Positions 53,865 through 64,000 of a stretch of 64,000 bases of DNA are shown here, one piece after another (position 1 is the stretch's first letter; the number at the start of each line of letters is the position of its first letter). Source of the DNA: Chrysomallon squamiferum (lineage: Eukaryota > Mollusca > Gastropoda > Neomphalida > Peltospiridae); contig CM022675.1 in assembly GCA_012295275.1 (NCBI GenBank), positions 16,235,689 to 16,299,688 on the forward strand, read 5' to 3'. The position numbers and the translations under genes were made by a program. The notes below the pieces were generated by a model. That model worked only from the letters and a program-made list of their open reading frames with translations. It did not search any database and was not told the DNA's origin.

Positions 53865-54166
53865 GTTGTTGTTGTTGTTGTTGTTGTTATTGTTATTATC
53901 ATTGTCATTATTAATAATATTATTATTATCATTATTACACAAAATAAATAATTATACATTATAAAATATGTATATGAAATCAATAAAAAAAATAAAAAAT
54001 AAAAAAAATAAATGCCCTTCTCCAAATAAAACAGAACAAAATAACATACCCTTCCAGCCAGACAACTCAGAACCCCTCCCTCAATAACAATCACAAAAAC
54101 AATAGAAACAATAGAGAAAACTGACTTACAAAGAACAGTAAGAACGAGTTTCAGGTTGCCTGTCAT
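46801..54166 (-). CDS. Gene E: EGF-EGF-ZP transmembrane protein (476 aa, 10 coding exons)
   Basis: Exons 54166-54130, 53399-53244, 52239-52111, 51243-51017, 50671-50526, 49782-49640, 49198-49114, 48429-48258, 47591-47471 and 47015-46801 total 1431 nt with consistent phases. Residues 1-21 are a signal peptide. EGF-like modules are at Cys28-Cys60 and Cys72-Cys103. ZP-N (about 108-231) has four cysteines and LNLDLSECG. ZP-C (about 232-370) has TFVCQVLIC, AKCAF and NCPAP. RRKR (374-377) is a furin-type site just after ZP-C, where ZP proteins are normally cut before polymerising. One membrane segment follows (about 421-444, VLVTILTVSAFLVILLIVC), then a 32-residue Ser-rich tail. Known ZP proteins form extracellular filaments or matrices; the ligand and tissue here are unknown. 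An acceptor at 54200 shows a 5' UTR exon upstream. Confidence 0.93.
47382..47460. repeat. (GA)n in the last intron of gene E
   Basis: About 78 bases of GA, ending about 10 bases from the donor of the furin-site exon (edge 47471). Confidence 0.98.
47595..47795. repeat. (AAT)n abutting an acceptor of gene E
   Basis: AAT repeat starting only a few bases from the exon edge at 47591, so the intron end reads TTATTATAG on the minus strand. A second AAT run is at 47758-47793. Confidence 0.97.
47956..48245. repeat. (GA)n-headed dispersed element, copy 2
   Basis: Direct-repeat partner of 44897-45210. (GA)n of about 92 bases is followed by about 190 bases of matching sequence, ending close to the exon at 48258-48429. 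Confidence 0.75.
48850..49090. repeat. (AAT)n, (ATC)n and (AGT)n in an intron of gene E
   Basis: Mixed trinucleotide repeats ending about 25 bases from the donor of the exon at 49114-49198. Confidence 0.9.
51244..51965 (-). repeat. About 41-bp minisatellite built from a splice acceptor and exon start
   Basis: On the minus strand each unit reads as TATGTTTTAG followed by TTGATGTGAAGTGTAT. Gene E exon 4 (edge 51243) itself begins TTGATGTGCAGTGTAT after TATGTTTTAG. About 13 clear copies plus several degenerate ones at 51780-51965 precede the real acceptor. Confidence 0.92.
52870..52920. repeat. (GT)n in an intron of gene E
   Basis: GT repeat in the intron between the two EGF exons. The rest of 52240-53243 is AT-rich with no exon seen. 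Confidence 0.95.
53436..53940. repeat. (GT)n(GA)n and (AAT)/(ATT)/(GTT)n in intron 1 of gene E
   Basis: GT/GA run at 53439-53520, beginning about 40 bases from the exon edge at 53399. Trinucleotide repeats cover about 53690-53935. Confidence 0.95.
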
Positions 54167-54433
54167 GCTGATGTTTGGAAAGACGGGAGTAAATGATACC
54201 TGCAAAGAGAGGCGAGTCAGAAATGTGTTTTGAAATAAAACCAGGCAGCAGATGGTGGAAGCTCTTGTATTGATATTAAAATAACGCATTGTTTCGTGTA
54301 TTTACACATGTATAATTCAACAATAATGTACGTATGACTAATTTAAAACACTGTTTTACTGTGTCAAAACTTTTGTATGTGAGTGAGTGTGTCTGTAAGT
54401 ATGTGTGTGTGTGTGTTCGTAAACATGTTATCC

Positions 54434-54439
<6 letters not shown>

Positions 54440-54518
<79 letters not shown>
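54440..54518. repeat. (CT)n
   Basis: 78 bases of CT within the presumed 5' UTR intron of gene E. (GT)n lies at 55100-55138. Confidence 0.98.
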
Positions 54519-54521
<3 letters not shown>

Positions 54522-55095
54522 ATATATATAGGGAATAACTGGTTTCTGTTTTAAGATGTTCTCTTTATTTTGTGAATGTATAAATTCCGATTTGCAACGA
54601 GGTTCTTTCAATCACAAATGGACATGAGTAGGATAAAGCTGATATCTTAAAACAGTTATTATTTCTTTTTGTTTTTTTTTATCCTGGAGACCCAAATAAT
54701 GCAAAAACGAAATTCGTTGGTTTTGATTTATTTTTTGAATGAAAAGTGTTTTAAATATTGTCTTTTTGGATCTGAATCAGCGGTTAAACAAGGAACTTTG
54801 AACAGCGTATGTATGTATATATATATATATAATTAATCGAAGTAAATACCGTGCCCAGAAATATAGAAATTTATCTAGGCATTGTATCTTTTCGATACGA
54901 ACAATATATAAATATATATTTGATTGGAGGCTTTTCGGTATATATATATATGTACTCGGATGTATATATTTATCTGTCTATTTATATCTGTCTCTCTGTC
55001 TCTAAGTCTCTCTTTACTTAAATACTCTTTATATATATAATAACTATATCTATCTATCTGTGTAATACATACGCATATACATATAAATACATACA

Positions 55096-55140
<45 letters not shown>

Positions 55141-55417
55141 TTGTATTAAAGTTCAATATCGAGTAGAAAGGTCTGAAATCTGCGTCATTTAATAAAGTGA
55201 ACACAATGAAAAATCTAAACTCTTTAATTGTGGTTATCGATGTTTTCTGGGCGAGGTTTTCTACATCTGTGTCTGTGCGACAGTCGGACGGGCAGTAAAG
55301 CTGCATAAACTAAACACGCAAGTTAACTCAGTCAATAAAATCAATACTCGTTTTCTCACACACACTCAAATAACCAACGCCCTGCATTTGTTTAGTATGT
55401 AATTTTAGTTTTTATTA

Positions 55418-55419
<2 letters not shown>

Positions 55420-55462
<43 letters not shown>

Positions 55463-55621
55463 TATTATTATTATTATATATTATTATTTTTATTATTTAT
55501 TGTTATTATTTATTATTATTTTTATTATTTTATTACTTACTTATTTCTTATTATTGTTATTATTATTAGTAGTAGTAGTATTAGTTGTAGTAGTCGTACT
55601 AGTAGTATTGTTGTTGTTGTT

Positions 55622-55673
<52 letters not shown>

Positions 55674-55700
55674 TTTGTTTATTTATTTATTTATTTATAT
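55420..55700. repeat. (ATT)n cluster with (AGT)n and (GTT)n
   Basis: Nearly 280 bases of trinucleotide and TTTA repeats. The open frames are artefacts. Confidence 0.95.
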
Positions 55701-55766
55701 ACTGCGTGTTAACAGTGCTATAATCTGATGTTGTTCAAGCCAGGTAATATAACGATTTTTACTTAC

Positions 55767-55910
55767 TTATTCAGCTAGGAATATGTTGAAGTATTGACAC
55801 GACGCTGCTAGTGTAAACTTGATTAGATGAGTTCATTCATTCTGCGAGTAATGAGGAAACTGAGACACGCCCATCAAACTAATAACTAGCACACAACTGT
55901 GATTGGCTTC
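55767..55910 (-). promoter_or_regulatory. Candidate promoter and non-coding exon 1 of gene E
   Basis: Non-repetitive island. The minus strand has GCCAATC (a CCAAT box) at 55907-55901, about 130 bases of unbiased sequence, then a strong donor AATAA/GTAAGTAAAA with exon edge 55767. Joined to the acceptor at 54200 it would give a 5' UTR exon for gene E. There is no TATA box. The link to the gene is inferred from strand and position. Confidence 0.4.
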
Positions 55911-55954
55911 TTGTGTACTCGAATTTAGTTTTCTGATTTCATTCAGTTAGATTA

Positions 55955-56094
55955 TTAGTAGTAGTAGTAGTAGTAGTACTAGTAGTAGAAGTAGTAGTAG
56001 TAGTAATAAGTAGTAGTATTGTTATTGTTATTATTAGCTATTATTACGATTATTAATATTATTATTATTACTGTTGTTGTTGTTATTATCATTA

Positions 56095-56125
<31 letters not shown>

Positions 56126-56150
56126 GTTAGTTAGTTAGTTATTTATATAG
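55955..56150. repeat. (AGT)n and (ATT)n
   Basis: Trinucleotide repeats upstream of the candidate promoter. 56150-56730 is AT-rich without a gene. Confidence 0.9.
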
Positions 56151-56734
56151 CATATTATTATGATACATATTAAATAGCTGAGATATATATTATTCAGGAT
56201 CACATTATTGGAAAACAGATTAATTATCGAATGATTCAACTCTCTATAATACAAATTATAAACTATTTTTATACATACTGGTAATAACAATATCTTAACT
56301 TAAAAAATATGTATATAATAAGTGTATGAACAGCGCCTGTTGTTCGTATTAAAAGACATCATTTTTAATAATTATAAAAGCAATAACTTTTGCCCAAGTC
56401 TAAAATACACTACTGACTAAAGATCAGTTCTGAAATTACAAATATTAACACTTTTAATATTATTAAAAGTAAAATTATCATGATTAAAATTAAAATATTA
56501 ACATTATCAAAATTAAAAGACTATTAATATATTTAATTTGATTTTTTTTTTTTTTTTTAATATTTTCGAATGTTGTTTTAAACATGAAATATTTTGACTT
56601 TTGAGTATGATAGATAGATGGATGTAAGTTTCTGTGTTTGTGAGTTTTTGTATGTATGTCTGTACGTGCGTGTGTCTGTTTGAAGTGTTTCTGTGTGTGC
56701 TACTATTTTTTGCTTTTGAGTAAATGAGAGAGAC

Positions 56735-58705
56735 AGAGAATGTGTGTGTCTGTCTTAGTGTGTAACTGTGTGTGTGTCTTAGTGTGTAACTGTGTGTCTG
56801 TCTTAGTGTGTAACTGTGTGTGTCTGTCTTAGTGTGTAACTGTGTGTGTCTGTCTTAGTGTGTAACTGTGTGTGTCTGTCTTAGTGTGTAATTGTGTGTC
56901 TGTTTTAGTGTGTAATTGTGTGTTAGTGTGTAACTGTGTGTCTGTTTTAGTGTGTAACTGTGTGTCTGTCTTAGTGTGTAACTGTGTGTCTGTTTTAGTG
57001 TGTGTGTGTCTGTCTTAGTGTGTAACTGTGTGTCTGTTTTAGTGTGTAACTGTGTGTCTGTCTTAGTGTGTAACTGTGTGTCTGTTTGTTTTAGTGTGTA
57101 ACTGTGTGTCTGTTTTAGTGTGTAACTGTGTGTCTGTTTTAGTGTGTAACTGTGTGTCTGTTTTAGTGTGTAACTGTGTGTGTCTGTTTTAGTGTGTAAC
57201 TGTGTGTCTGTTTTAGTGTGTAACTGTGTGTCTGTCTTAGTGTGTAACTGTGTGTCTGTTTAAGTGTGTAACTGTGTGTCTGTTTTAGTGTGTAATTGTG
57301 TGTGTCTGATCTAGTGTGTAATTGAGTGTGTCTGTTTTAGTGTGTAACTGTGTGTGTCTGTTTTAGTGTGTAACTGTGTGTCTGTTTTAGTGTGTAACTG
57401 TGTGTCTGTTTTAGTGTGTAACTGTGTGTCTGTTTTAGTGTGTAACTGTGTGTCTGTCTTAGTGTGTAACTGTGTGTCTGTTTTAGTGTGTAACTGTGTG
57501 TCTGTCTTAGTGTGTAACTGTGTGTCTGTTTTAGTGTGTAACTGTGTGTCTGTTTTAGTGTGTAACTGTGTGTGTCTGTTTTAGTGTGTAACTGTGTGTC
57601 TGTCTTAGTGTGTAACTGTGTGTCTGTTTTAGTGTGTAACTGTGTGTCTGTCTTAGTGTGTAACTGTGTGTCTGTTTTAGTGTGTCTGTCTGTTTTAGTG
57701 TGTAACTGTGTGTGTCTGTTTTAGTGTGTAACTGTGTGTCTGTCTTAGTGTGTAACTGTGTGTCTGTTTTAGTGTGTAACTGTGTGTCTGTTTTAGTGTG
57801 TAATTGTGTGTCTGTTTTAGTGTGTAACTGTGTGTGTCTGTTTTAGTGTGTAACTGTGTGTCTGTCTTAGTGTGTAACTGTGTGTCTGTTTAAGTGTATA
57901 ACTGTGTGTCTGTTTTAGTGTGTAACTGTGTGTGTCTGATCTAGTGTGTAATTGAGTGTGTCTGTTTTAGTGTGTAACTGTGTGTGTCTGTTTTAGTGTG
58001 TAACTGTGTGTCTGTCTTAGTGTGTAACTGTGTGTCTGTTTTAGTGTGTAATTGTGTGTCTGTTTTAGTGTGTAACTGTGTGTGTCTGTTTTAGTGTGTA
58101 ACTGTGTGTCTGTCTTAGTGTGTAACTGTGTGTCTGTTTAAGTGTGTAACTGTGTGTCTGTTTTAGTGTGTAAACTGTGTGTCTGTTTTAGTGTGTAACT
58201 GTGTGTGTCTGATCTAGTGTGTAATTGAGTGTGTCTGTTTTAGTGTGTAACTGTGTGTGTCTGTTTTAGTGTATAACTGTGTGTCTGTTCTAGTGTGTAA
58301 TTGAGTGTGTCTGTTTTAGTGTGTAACTGTGTGTCTGTTTTAGTGTATAACTGTGTGTGTGTTTTAGTGTGTAACTGTGTGTGTCTGTTCTAGTGTGTAA
58401 CTGTGTGTGTCTGTTTTAGTTTGTAGTTGTGTGTGTATGTTCTAGTGTGTAACTGTGTGTGTCTATTTTAGTGTGTAACTGTGTGTGTATGTTCTAGTGT
58501 GTAACTGAGTGTGTCTGTTCTAGTGTGTAACTGTGTGTGTCTGTTCTAGTGTGTAACTGAGTGTGTCTGTTCTAGTGTGTAACTGTGTGTGTCTGTTCTA
58601 GTGTGTAACTGTGTGTGTCTGTTCTAGTGTGTAACTGTGTGTGTCTGTTCTAGTGTGTAACTGAGTGTGTCTGTTTTAGTGTGTAACTGTGTGTGTATGT
58701 TTTTG
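56735..58705. repeat. 2-kb minisatellite of 24-26 bp units, roughly 80 copies
   Basis: Unit is TAGTGTGTAACTG followed by TGTGTCTGTTT. Variants are CTTAG versus TTTAG and an extra TG step. Variants are interspersed and a longer block recurs, consistent with higher-order duplication. A 76-codon open frame inside it is an artefact. Confidence 0.97.
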
Positions 58706-58879
58706 TATGTTGAAAATATCAACCTTTAACATTTTTTATCACAAAACATACGTGACAAGACGATACCGGAATTTACGTGCACAAAACATTCTTCAAGTCC
58801 ATTTTTATCTTTGAGGCAGTAAAATCAAAAAAGTTTTATATTTTAAAATACGGGACTAAAGATAAGTAAACTCAGCCTT

Positions 58880-59060
58880 ACCTTACACACAGATTCAAAT
58901 GCACCGCGCTTCTCTCCTGCTGCAATGATTTAAATTTCCCTTCTCCTTGTTTTTTATATAAACCAATAGCAGTGATTCAAAAGTACCCCTCTCCTCGTGT
59001 ATACGACCGCTGATTTAGATGTACCCTCCTACTTGCAGCTACACCCTAATTGTGATTAAA
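58880..59060. repeat. Degenerate about 55-bp repeat
   Basis: Four diverged copies of a GATTYAAATGTACCC-like word with CTCCT and TGCTGCAA-type spacers. No gene seen. Confidence 0.5.
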
Positions 59061-59317
59061 AACCGCACGAATCACCGAGTTTATTTACGTTTCGATTGCA
59101 ACTAAAGACTGAACATGAATCACATACTAAATCAATCAAGCTGGATGAACTTTCTTTTGAAGAGCCAGGTGTTACACAAACAGTCAGTTCTGTACTCACA
59201 GACGTGCATCAGCTTTCCAGTTTTACATTCTGTTCAAACACAAGATAGTCCACACTGGTAGATTCTAGTTACGTAAATTCCTGTTTAAAATTTCCTAGTA
59301 TTAATATTAGGTTAACT

Positions 59318-59380
59318 ATTTTCTTCTTCTTCTTCTTCTTCTTCTTCGTCTTCTTCTTCTTCTTCTTCTTCTTATTATTA

Positions 59381-59425
<45 letters not shown>

Positions 59426-59560
59426 CCTGTTGTTTTGCTGTTATTATTGTTTCTATTATTGTTATTACTGTTGTTGTTGTTGCTGTTGTTGTTATTGTTA
59501 TTGCTATTATTTATTATTATTGTTGCTGTTCTTGTTGTTACTACTATTATAATTATTATA
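59318..59560. repeat. (CTT)n, (ATT)n and (GTT)n
   Basis: Compound trinucleotide repeats. A 108-codon open frame further on (59650) has no supporting signal. Confidence 0.95.
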
Positions 59561-59962
59561 TTATTAAATAAATGTACGTTAGAAATGATTAGTTAAATGA
59601 TTAATATAATTAATCGTCCACTGTAAAGTATTTTAATTTTTCCATTAATATGTTGTTACGGGATGTAGTTTTCGATTTATGTAAATCTTTAGAAAACTGC
59701 GCAGTAACGGTATATTCAGAGTGTTCACGTGAATACACGAATGTGTTCACATTGAATGATCAGTTTGTGAGTCATAGCGAAAATAATAACAGCTACAGCA
59801 CCTCTGAAGAAAAGCAATTAGCGGTTGTTGTTATTTTTTTTGGGGGGGTGCATATCAGTTGTATATATATATATATAATTTTATTTCTCTACATACTTCA
59901 AACCGTATTCATTCATTTTCTTGCCTTGTCTAAAATCGAACACACACACACACACACACACA

Positions 59963-60530
59963 CAGTGTTATCTTGACTTACGAGTTTAATTCGTTCCGTG
60001 ACCGTGTTCGTAACAAAATTTGCTCGTATATCAAATCAATTTTCCCAACTGAAATTATTTGAAATACCATTAATCCGTTCCAGCACGCATAACGTGTTTT
60101 TAAATAAGAAAAATGTATTTATAAATGACAAATATTGTATAAGAACAAAATAAAAGAGAATGTAAAGAAATAAATTGGTTTTGTAATGTGTATTTATCTT
60201 GGAGATCAGACAAATTATTTTAACGCCTTTGGCTTGAGTTACAGCTTTTATCGACTCCTTCAGCTTCAGTATGGTTCATATTGTAGAAGTACTACGCTCG
60301 TACTGCCTACCCAAGTCGACTACATGCACACCTCAATCATATTTTTCAGTGAATTCATGCTTTAATTCAATGGACATCATCCGCTTCTTCTTCTCAACAC
60401 TGTCCTTTGCATTCACTTTCTTAGGATCCATGGCCAGAAAAAATAAATTTGGTAAAATATCAAACAAAACGCGAACACCACATAAGAGAGATGCAAAGTA
60501 ACCACGTGACGTAAACCAGTGAGACGCGGG
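59963..60530 (-). mobile_element. Tigger/pogo-type DNA transposon remnant
   Basis: The left end CAGTGTTATCTTGACTTACG is the typical terminal repeat style of Tigger/pogo elements, and the sequence continues with ATTCGTTCCGTGACCG and GTTCGTAAC. On the minus strand from 60431 a frame begins MDPKKVNAKDSVEKKKR and continues through MMSIELKHEFTEKYD to DLGRQYERSTSTI and TILKLKESIKAVTQAKG. This matches the N-terminal helix-turn-helix (psq/CENP-B type) of TIGD-like transposases. Two in-frame TGA codons break it and the catalytic part is absent. Flanking (CA)n hides the target duplication, and the other end was not found. Confidence 0.8.
60205..60431 (-). pseudogene. Broken transposase N-terminus (psq-type HTH)
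   Basis: Coding relic inside the Tigger/pogo remnant. The frame is kept for about 75 codons from the ATG but carries two TGA stops. No DDE catalytic segment lies in the window. Not functional. Confidence 0.75.
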
Positions 60531-60539
60531 ATATTCTTT

Positions 60540-61945
60540 CGTCTTTTTAAAGCAGTTATTTAATAAACTATAACATTTTGTTTCTAAATTGTTATTTTAT
60601 TATTCATTCTTAGTTCTAGCTGTCTATTAATCTTTATTAATATTGTTTCTGTATAAAGAATTTTGTTAACAAATTAAATATAGCTGAGATGTTACTAATT
60701 TCAGAAAACATTCGGAGGTCGAGAAGGGAAAGAACTGTAATTAAAAAGCAGCCCATTACGTCAGGCGAACTCTTTAACTGAAAAGATAGTATTAATAATA
60801 ACTTTTACCCCATTTTATTATTATTATTATTTATTTTATATTTATTTAGTTAATTAGTTTTAGTGTTTTAGCAACTGATTATTGTTGTAATGGGAAACAG
60901 TCCTCAAAGTAACAACAAAGTCAAGATGTGAACAACAAACAAGAAAAATAAGAACAGAAATAAATAATAATCTCTCTCTCATGGGTTTGTAAAACTTACT
61001 TGAATTAATCTCACTTTCAAAATCCTTCAATCATAGTTTTTAATCACTAAAATATTTTTGTTTCTTCTTTCTTCACTACATTACTAAAACTTTAAATGAA
61101 AAGAAATACAGACTGTTCTCTTGTTTAACTATTTACTATAAACATTAAATATGAAATGATAATGATTTTGAAAATTAGCTTTCTTCTTTTATGTATATTT
61201 TCTGTTATCAATTAATTATTAAAATATATAAATATAATTTTTTAAATTATTTTGTTTTGTTGTTTATGAATTATTAAATGAAATAAATATGATTTTTTAA
61301 ACTATGTTGTTTCCGTTTTCATTTTGTTCTGTAAACAACTGAAATAAAGCTAATTTTTCAAAGCAAACTGTGTTTGTTTTCATTATGAATGCAACCTAAC
61401 AGAAGAAGAGAGGTAGGAAGCTGTGAAAGTAACACAGATGTTGTGTGAACTGAAACATCTTTATTAATTATTTGTCATCATTATTGTTAAATGTGCATTT
61501 TGTAATTTTAATGAGCTGTATTTTCAAATGCAGTGACAGTGAGTGACCTGAGTTACCACACTCAGTGTGGCTAACACTCAACCTTACACTTGAACTATCC
61601 TGGGGAACTGTTCACCTTCAGTACAAAATATCAGTATTACATTTGATTATAAAATCTAAATCATATTTAAAACATGTAGTAAAAAGGTAATGAATGGCAA
61701 GCAGTTTTACTAATAGATTTATGTAAGACAACAAAATACAGAACTGTAGCAAGAGTAGTTAACATCAAACAATAATTAAAACATTCATCTTTTTAACTGA
61801 CATTTACTTATATCTATTTACGTTATCTTTTATTAACTTTCTTTAAAGTCAATGTATTAATACTTTATAATAAAGGGCATCCTTTGACTATCCTTACAGT
61901 ATCAATAATCTTTGTCAAAGGGAAACGACTTTGCTTCAACCAAGG
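60540..61945. other. AT-rich intergenic sequence
   Basis: No exon, RNA gene or element could be supported here. Confidence 0.5.
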
Positions 61946-61954
61946 AGAGTAGGA

Positions 61955-63455
61955 CTCTTATCACAGGTTCATGTCAGCTCCTCCCTCTTCACAGGTGCAT
62001 GTCAGCCCCCCTCTCTTCACAGGTTCATGTCAGCTCCCCCTCTTCACAGGTTCATGTCAGCCCCCCTCTCTTCACAGGTTCATGTCAGCCCCCCTCTCTT
62101 CACAGGTGCATGTCAGCTCCTCCCTCTTCACAGGTTCATGTCAGCCCCCCTCTCTTCACAGGTTCATGTCAGCCCCCCTCTCTTCACAGGTTCATGTCAT
62201 CCCCCCTCTCTTCACAGGTTCATGTCAGCTCCTCCCTCTCTTCACAGGTTCATGTCAGCCCCCTCTCTTCTCACAGGTTCATGTCCCCCTCTGTTCACAG
62301 GTTCATGTCAGCCCCCCTCTGTTCACAGGTTCATGTCAGCCCCCCTCTCTTCACAGGTTCATGTCAGCCCCCCTCTGTTCACAGGTTCATGTCAGCCCCC
62401 TCTCTTCACAGGTTCATGTCAGCCCCCCTCTCTTCACAGGTTCATGTCAGCCCCCCCCTGTTCTCTGTTCACAGGTTCATGTCAGCCCCCTCTGTTCACA
62501 GGTTCATGTCAGCCCCCTCCCCCTCTGTTCACAGGTTCATGTCAGCCCCCCCTCTCTTCACAGGTTCATGTCAGCCCCAGGTTCCAGCCCCCCTCTTCAC
62601 AGGTTCATGTCAGCCCCCCTCTCTTCACAGGTTCATGTCAGCTCCCCCCTCTCTTCACAGGTTCATGTCAGCCCCCCTCTTCACAGGTTCATGTCAGCCC
62701 CCCTCTCTTCACAGGTTCATGTCAGCTCCTCCCTCTGTTCACAGGTTCATGTCAGCCCCCCCCAGGTTCTCATCCCCCTCTGTTCACAGGTTCATGTCAG
62801 CCCCCCCCTCTGTTCACAGGTTCATGTCAGCCCCCCCCCAGGTTCTCAGCCCCCCTCTTCACAGGTTCATGTCAGCCCCCCTCTCTTCACAGGTTCATGT
62901 CAGCTCCTCCCTCTCTTCACAGGTTCATGTCAGCCCCCCTCTCTTCACAGGTTCATGTCATCCCCCTCTTCAGGTTCATTCACAGGTTCATGTCATCCCC
63001 CTCTCTTCACAGGTTCATGTTCATGTCATGCCAGGTTCATGTCCCCCCCCCCTCTCTTCACAGGTTCATGTCATGTCAGCCCCCCCTCTTCAGGTTCAGG
63101 TTCAGGTTCATGTCAGCCCCTCTCTCAGGTTCATGTCAGCCCCCTCTTCACAGGTTCATGTCAGCCCCCCTCTCTTCACAGGTTCATGTCAGCCCCCCTC
63201 TCTTCACAGGTTCATGTCAGCCCCCCTCTCTTCACAGGTTCATGTCAGCCCCCCTCTCTTCACAGGTTCATGTCATCCCCCCTCTCTTCACAGGTTCATG
63301 TCAGCCCCCCTCTCTTCACAGGTTCATGTCAGCCCCTCTCTTCACAGGTTCATGTCAGCCCCCCTCTGTTCACAGGTTCATGTCAGCCCCCCTCTCTTCA
63401 CAGGTTCATGTCAGCTCCCTCTGTTCACAGGTTCATGTCAGCTCCCTCTGTTCTG
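61955..63455 (+). repeat. 1.5-kb minisatellite of about 28-bp units, acceptor-like, all forward frames open
   Basis: About 50 units of CTCTTCACAGGTTCATGTCA plus a C-run of variable length. The unit has no stop in any forward frame, so three overlapping frames of 510-529 codons arise. The reverse strand has TGA in every unit. The frame-to-frame slippage and absence of a unique domain argue against a gene. Each unit carries a pyrimidine tract ending CACAG/G, a textbook 3' splice site, and CAG/GTTCAT is also weakly donor-like. Confidence 0.93.
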
Positions 63456-63952
63456 TCCTGTAGTCGCGTTCATTATGAAAACAGACACAGTGTGCTTTTA
63501 ATAATATTTTTTATTTCAGTTAATTGTTTACAGAACAAAATGAAAACAGGACTGTGAATAGTAATTAAATTAATTAATTCAGATGTACAGAATTGAATTT
63601 GATGGTTTACTAAGCACAGACAAAGTGTTGGTAGGATGACTATGCTCGGATTAGTACAGCATACTGATCTTACAGCAGCTGATAGAAAATGTTTTCCAGT
63701 TTACATGAAAATAAAACTCGGACTGTTACGTGTCGTTGTAAAATGGCTGAACAAACAACAAAAGCAATATTAGACACGTATCAGCTACCACAGACCTGGG
63801 AATGACGTAAACATGCTTAAACAGAGGCAAATGTCCTTTGATTGAAAATGAGTCATCATATAGCAAGAACATATATTTAGATGTCTTTACTGTCACAAAG
63901 TACCTGGATATATACATTTCATTTATTATTTTATAATCTCTTTGTCTTATAG

Positions 63953-64000
63953 ATGTATGTACACGCTGTACCTATGTGATGAAAAGAGGGGACTTTGAAG
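63953..64000 (+). CDS. Possible exon start cut by the right edge
   Basis: A strong acceptor (TCTCTTTGTCTTATAG) is followed by sequence open to the window end in one frame (VCTRCTYVMKRGDFE). On the other strand, 63905-63795 also has a protein-like frame (YFVTVKTSKYMFLLYDD) between an acceptor and a weak GTCTGT donor. At most one of these is likely real. Confidence 0.25.

Noticed and set aside
57354-57584. Val-Leu-Val-Cys-Asn-Cys repeat protein
   Set aside because: Artefact of a minisatellite stretch where the units happen to stay in frame.
59650-59976. 108-codon plus-strand frame
   Set aside because: Ends in (CA)n, with no splice signals or recognisable family.
61955-63557. Three overlapping open frames of 510-529 codons as genes
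   Set aside because: All are translations of one stop-free minisatellite in different frames, with no unique domain or codon bias.

Overview
The window is nuclear DNA of an animal, most likely a lophotrochozoan and plausibly a mollusc. Genes have many short exons bounded by GT/AG, introns are AT-rich, and di-, tri- and tetranucleotide repeats and minisatellites are very dense. The phylum is inferred from gene content and repeat style, not from a diagnostic marker. I saw no bacterial genes, CRISPR, rRNA or convincing tRNA. All exon ends below were read by eye from splice motifs, reading phase and homology.

Layout. (1) 1-6.4 kb: (AC)n-type repeats, then the first two coding exons of a minus-strand secreted, cysteine-containing protein that leaves the left edge (gene A). 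Its signal-peptide exon lies in the loop of a large inverted repeat. (2) 6.4-13.6 kb: intergenic, repeat-rich. (3) 13.6-17.3 kb, plus strand: gene B, a 253-residue protein with signal peptide, two EGF-like modules, a lone ZP-N-like module and a GPI-type tail. (4) 21.0-25.1 kb, plus strand: gene C, a small coiled-coil protein, possibly Spc25-like, with an unresolved C-terminus next to a 200-bp (GA)n tract. (5) 26.8-36.7 kb (5' exon near 41.4 kb), minus strand: gene D, glutamate decarboxylase (GABA synthesis), 14 coding exons. One junction is a single base short of frame. (6) 46.8-54.2 kb, minus strand, promoter region near 55.8 kb: gene E, a complete 476-residue EGF-EGF-ZP transmembrane protein with a furin site. 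(7) 56-64 kb: no clear gene; a 2-kb and a 1.5-kb minisatellite and a decayed Tigger/pogo transposon remnant.

Genes B and E are paralogues: two homologous exons have identical lengths (129 and 146 nt) and phases. E has the full ZP module, cleavage site and membrane anchor; B stops after ZP-N and carries a GPI-type signal. They lie about 30 kb apart in opposite orientation with C and D between them. A ZP-N-only, GPI-anchored partner of a full ZP protein is the most interesting gene-level observation.

The most unusual DNA-level pattern is that minisatellites sit directly against 3' splice sites. In two introns the repeat unit contains a copy of the splice acceptor plus the first bases of the next exon. 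Four further introns have a minisatellite ending within roughly 25 bases of the acceptor.
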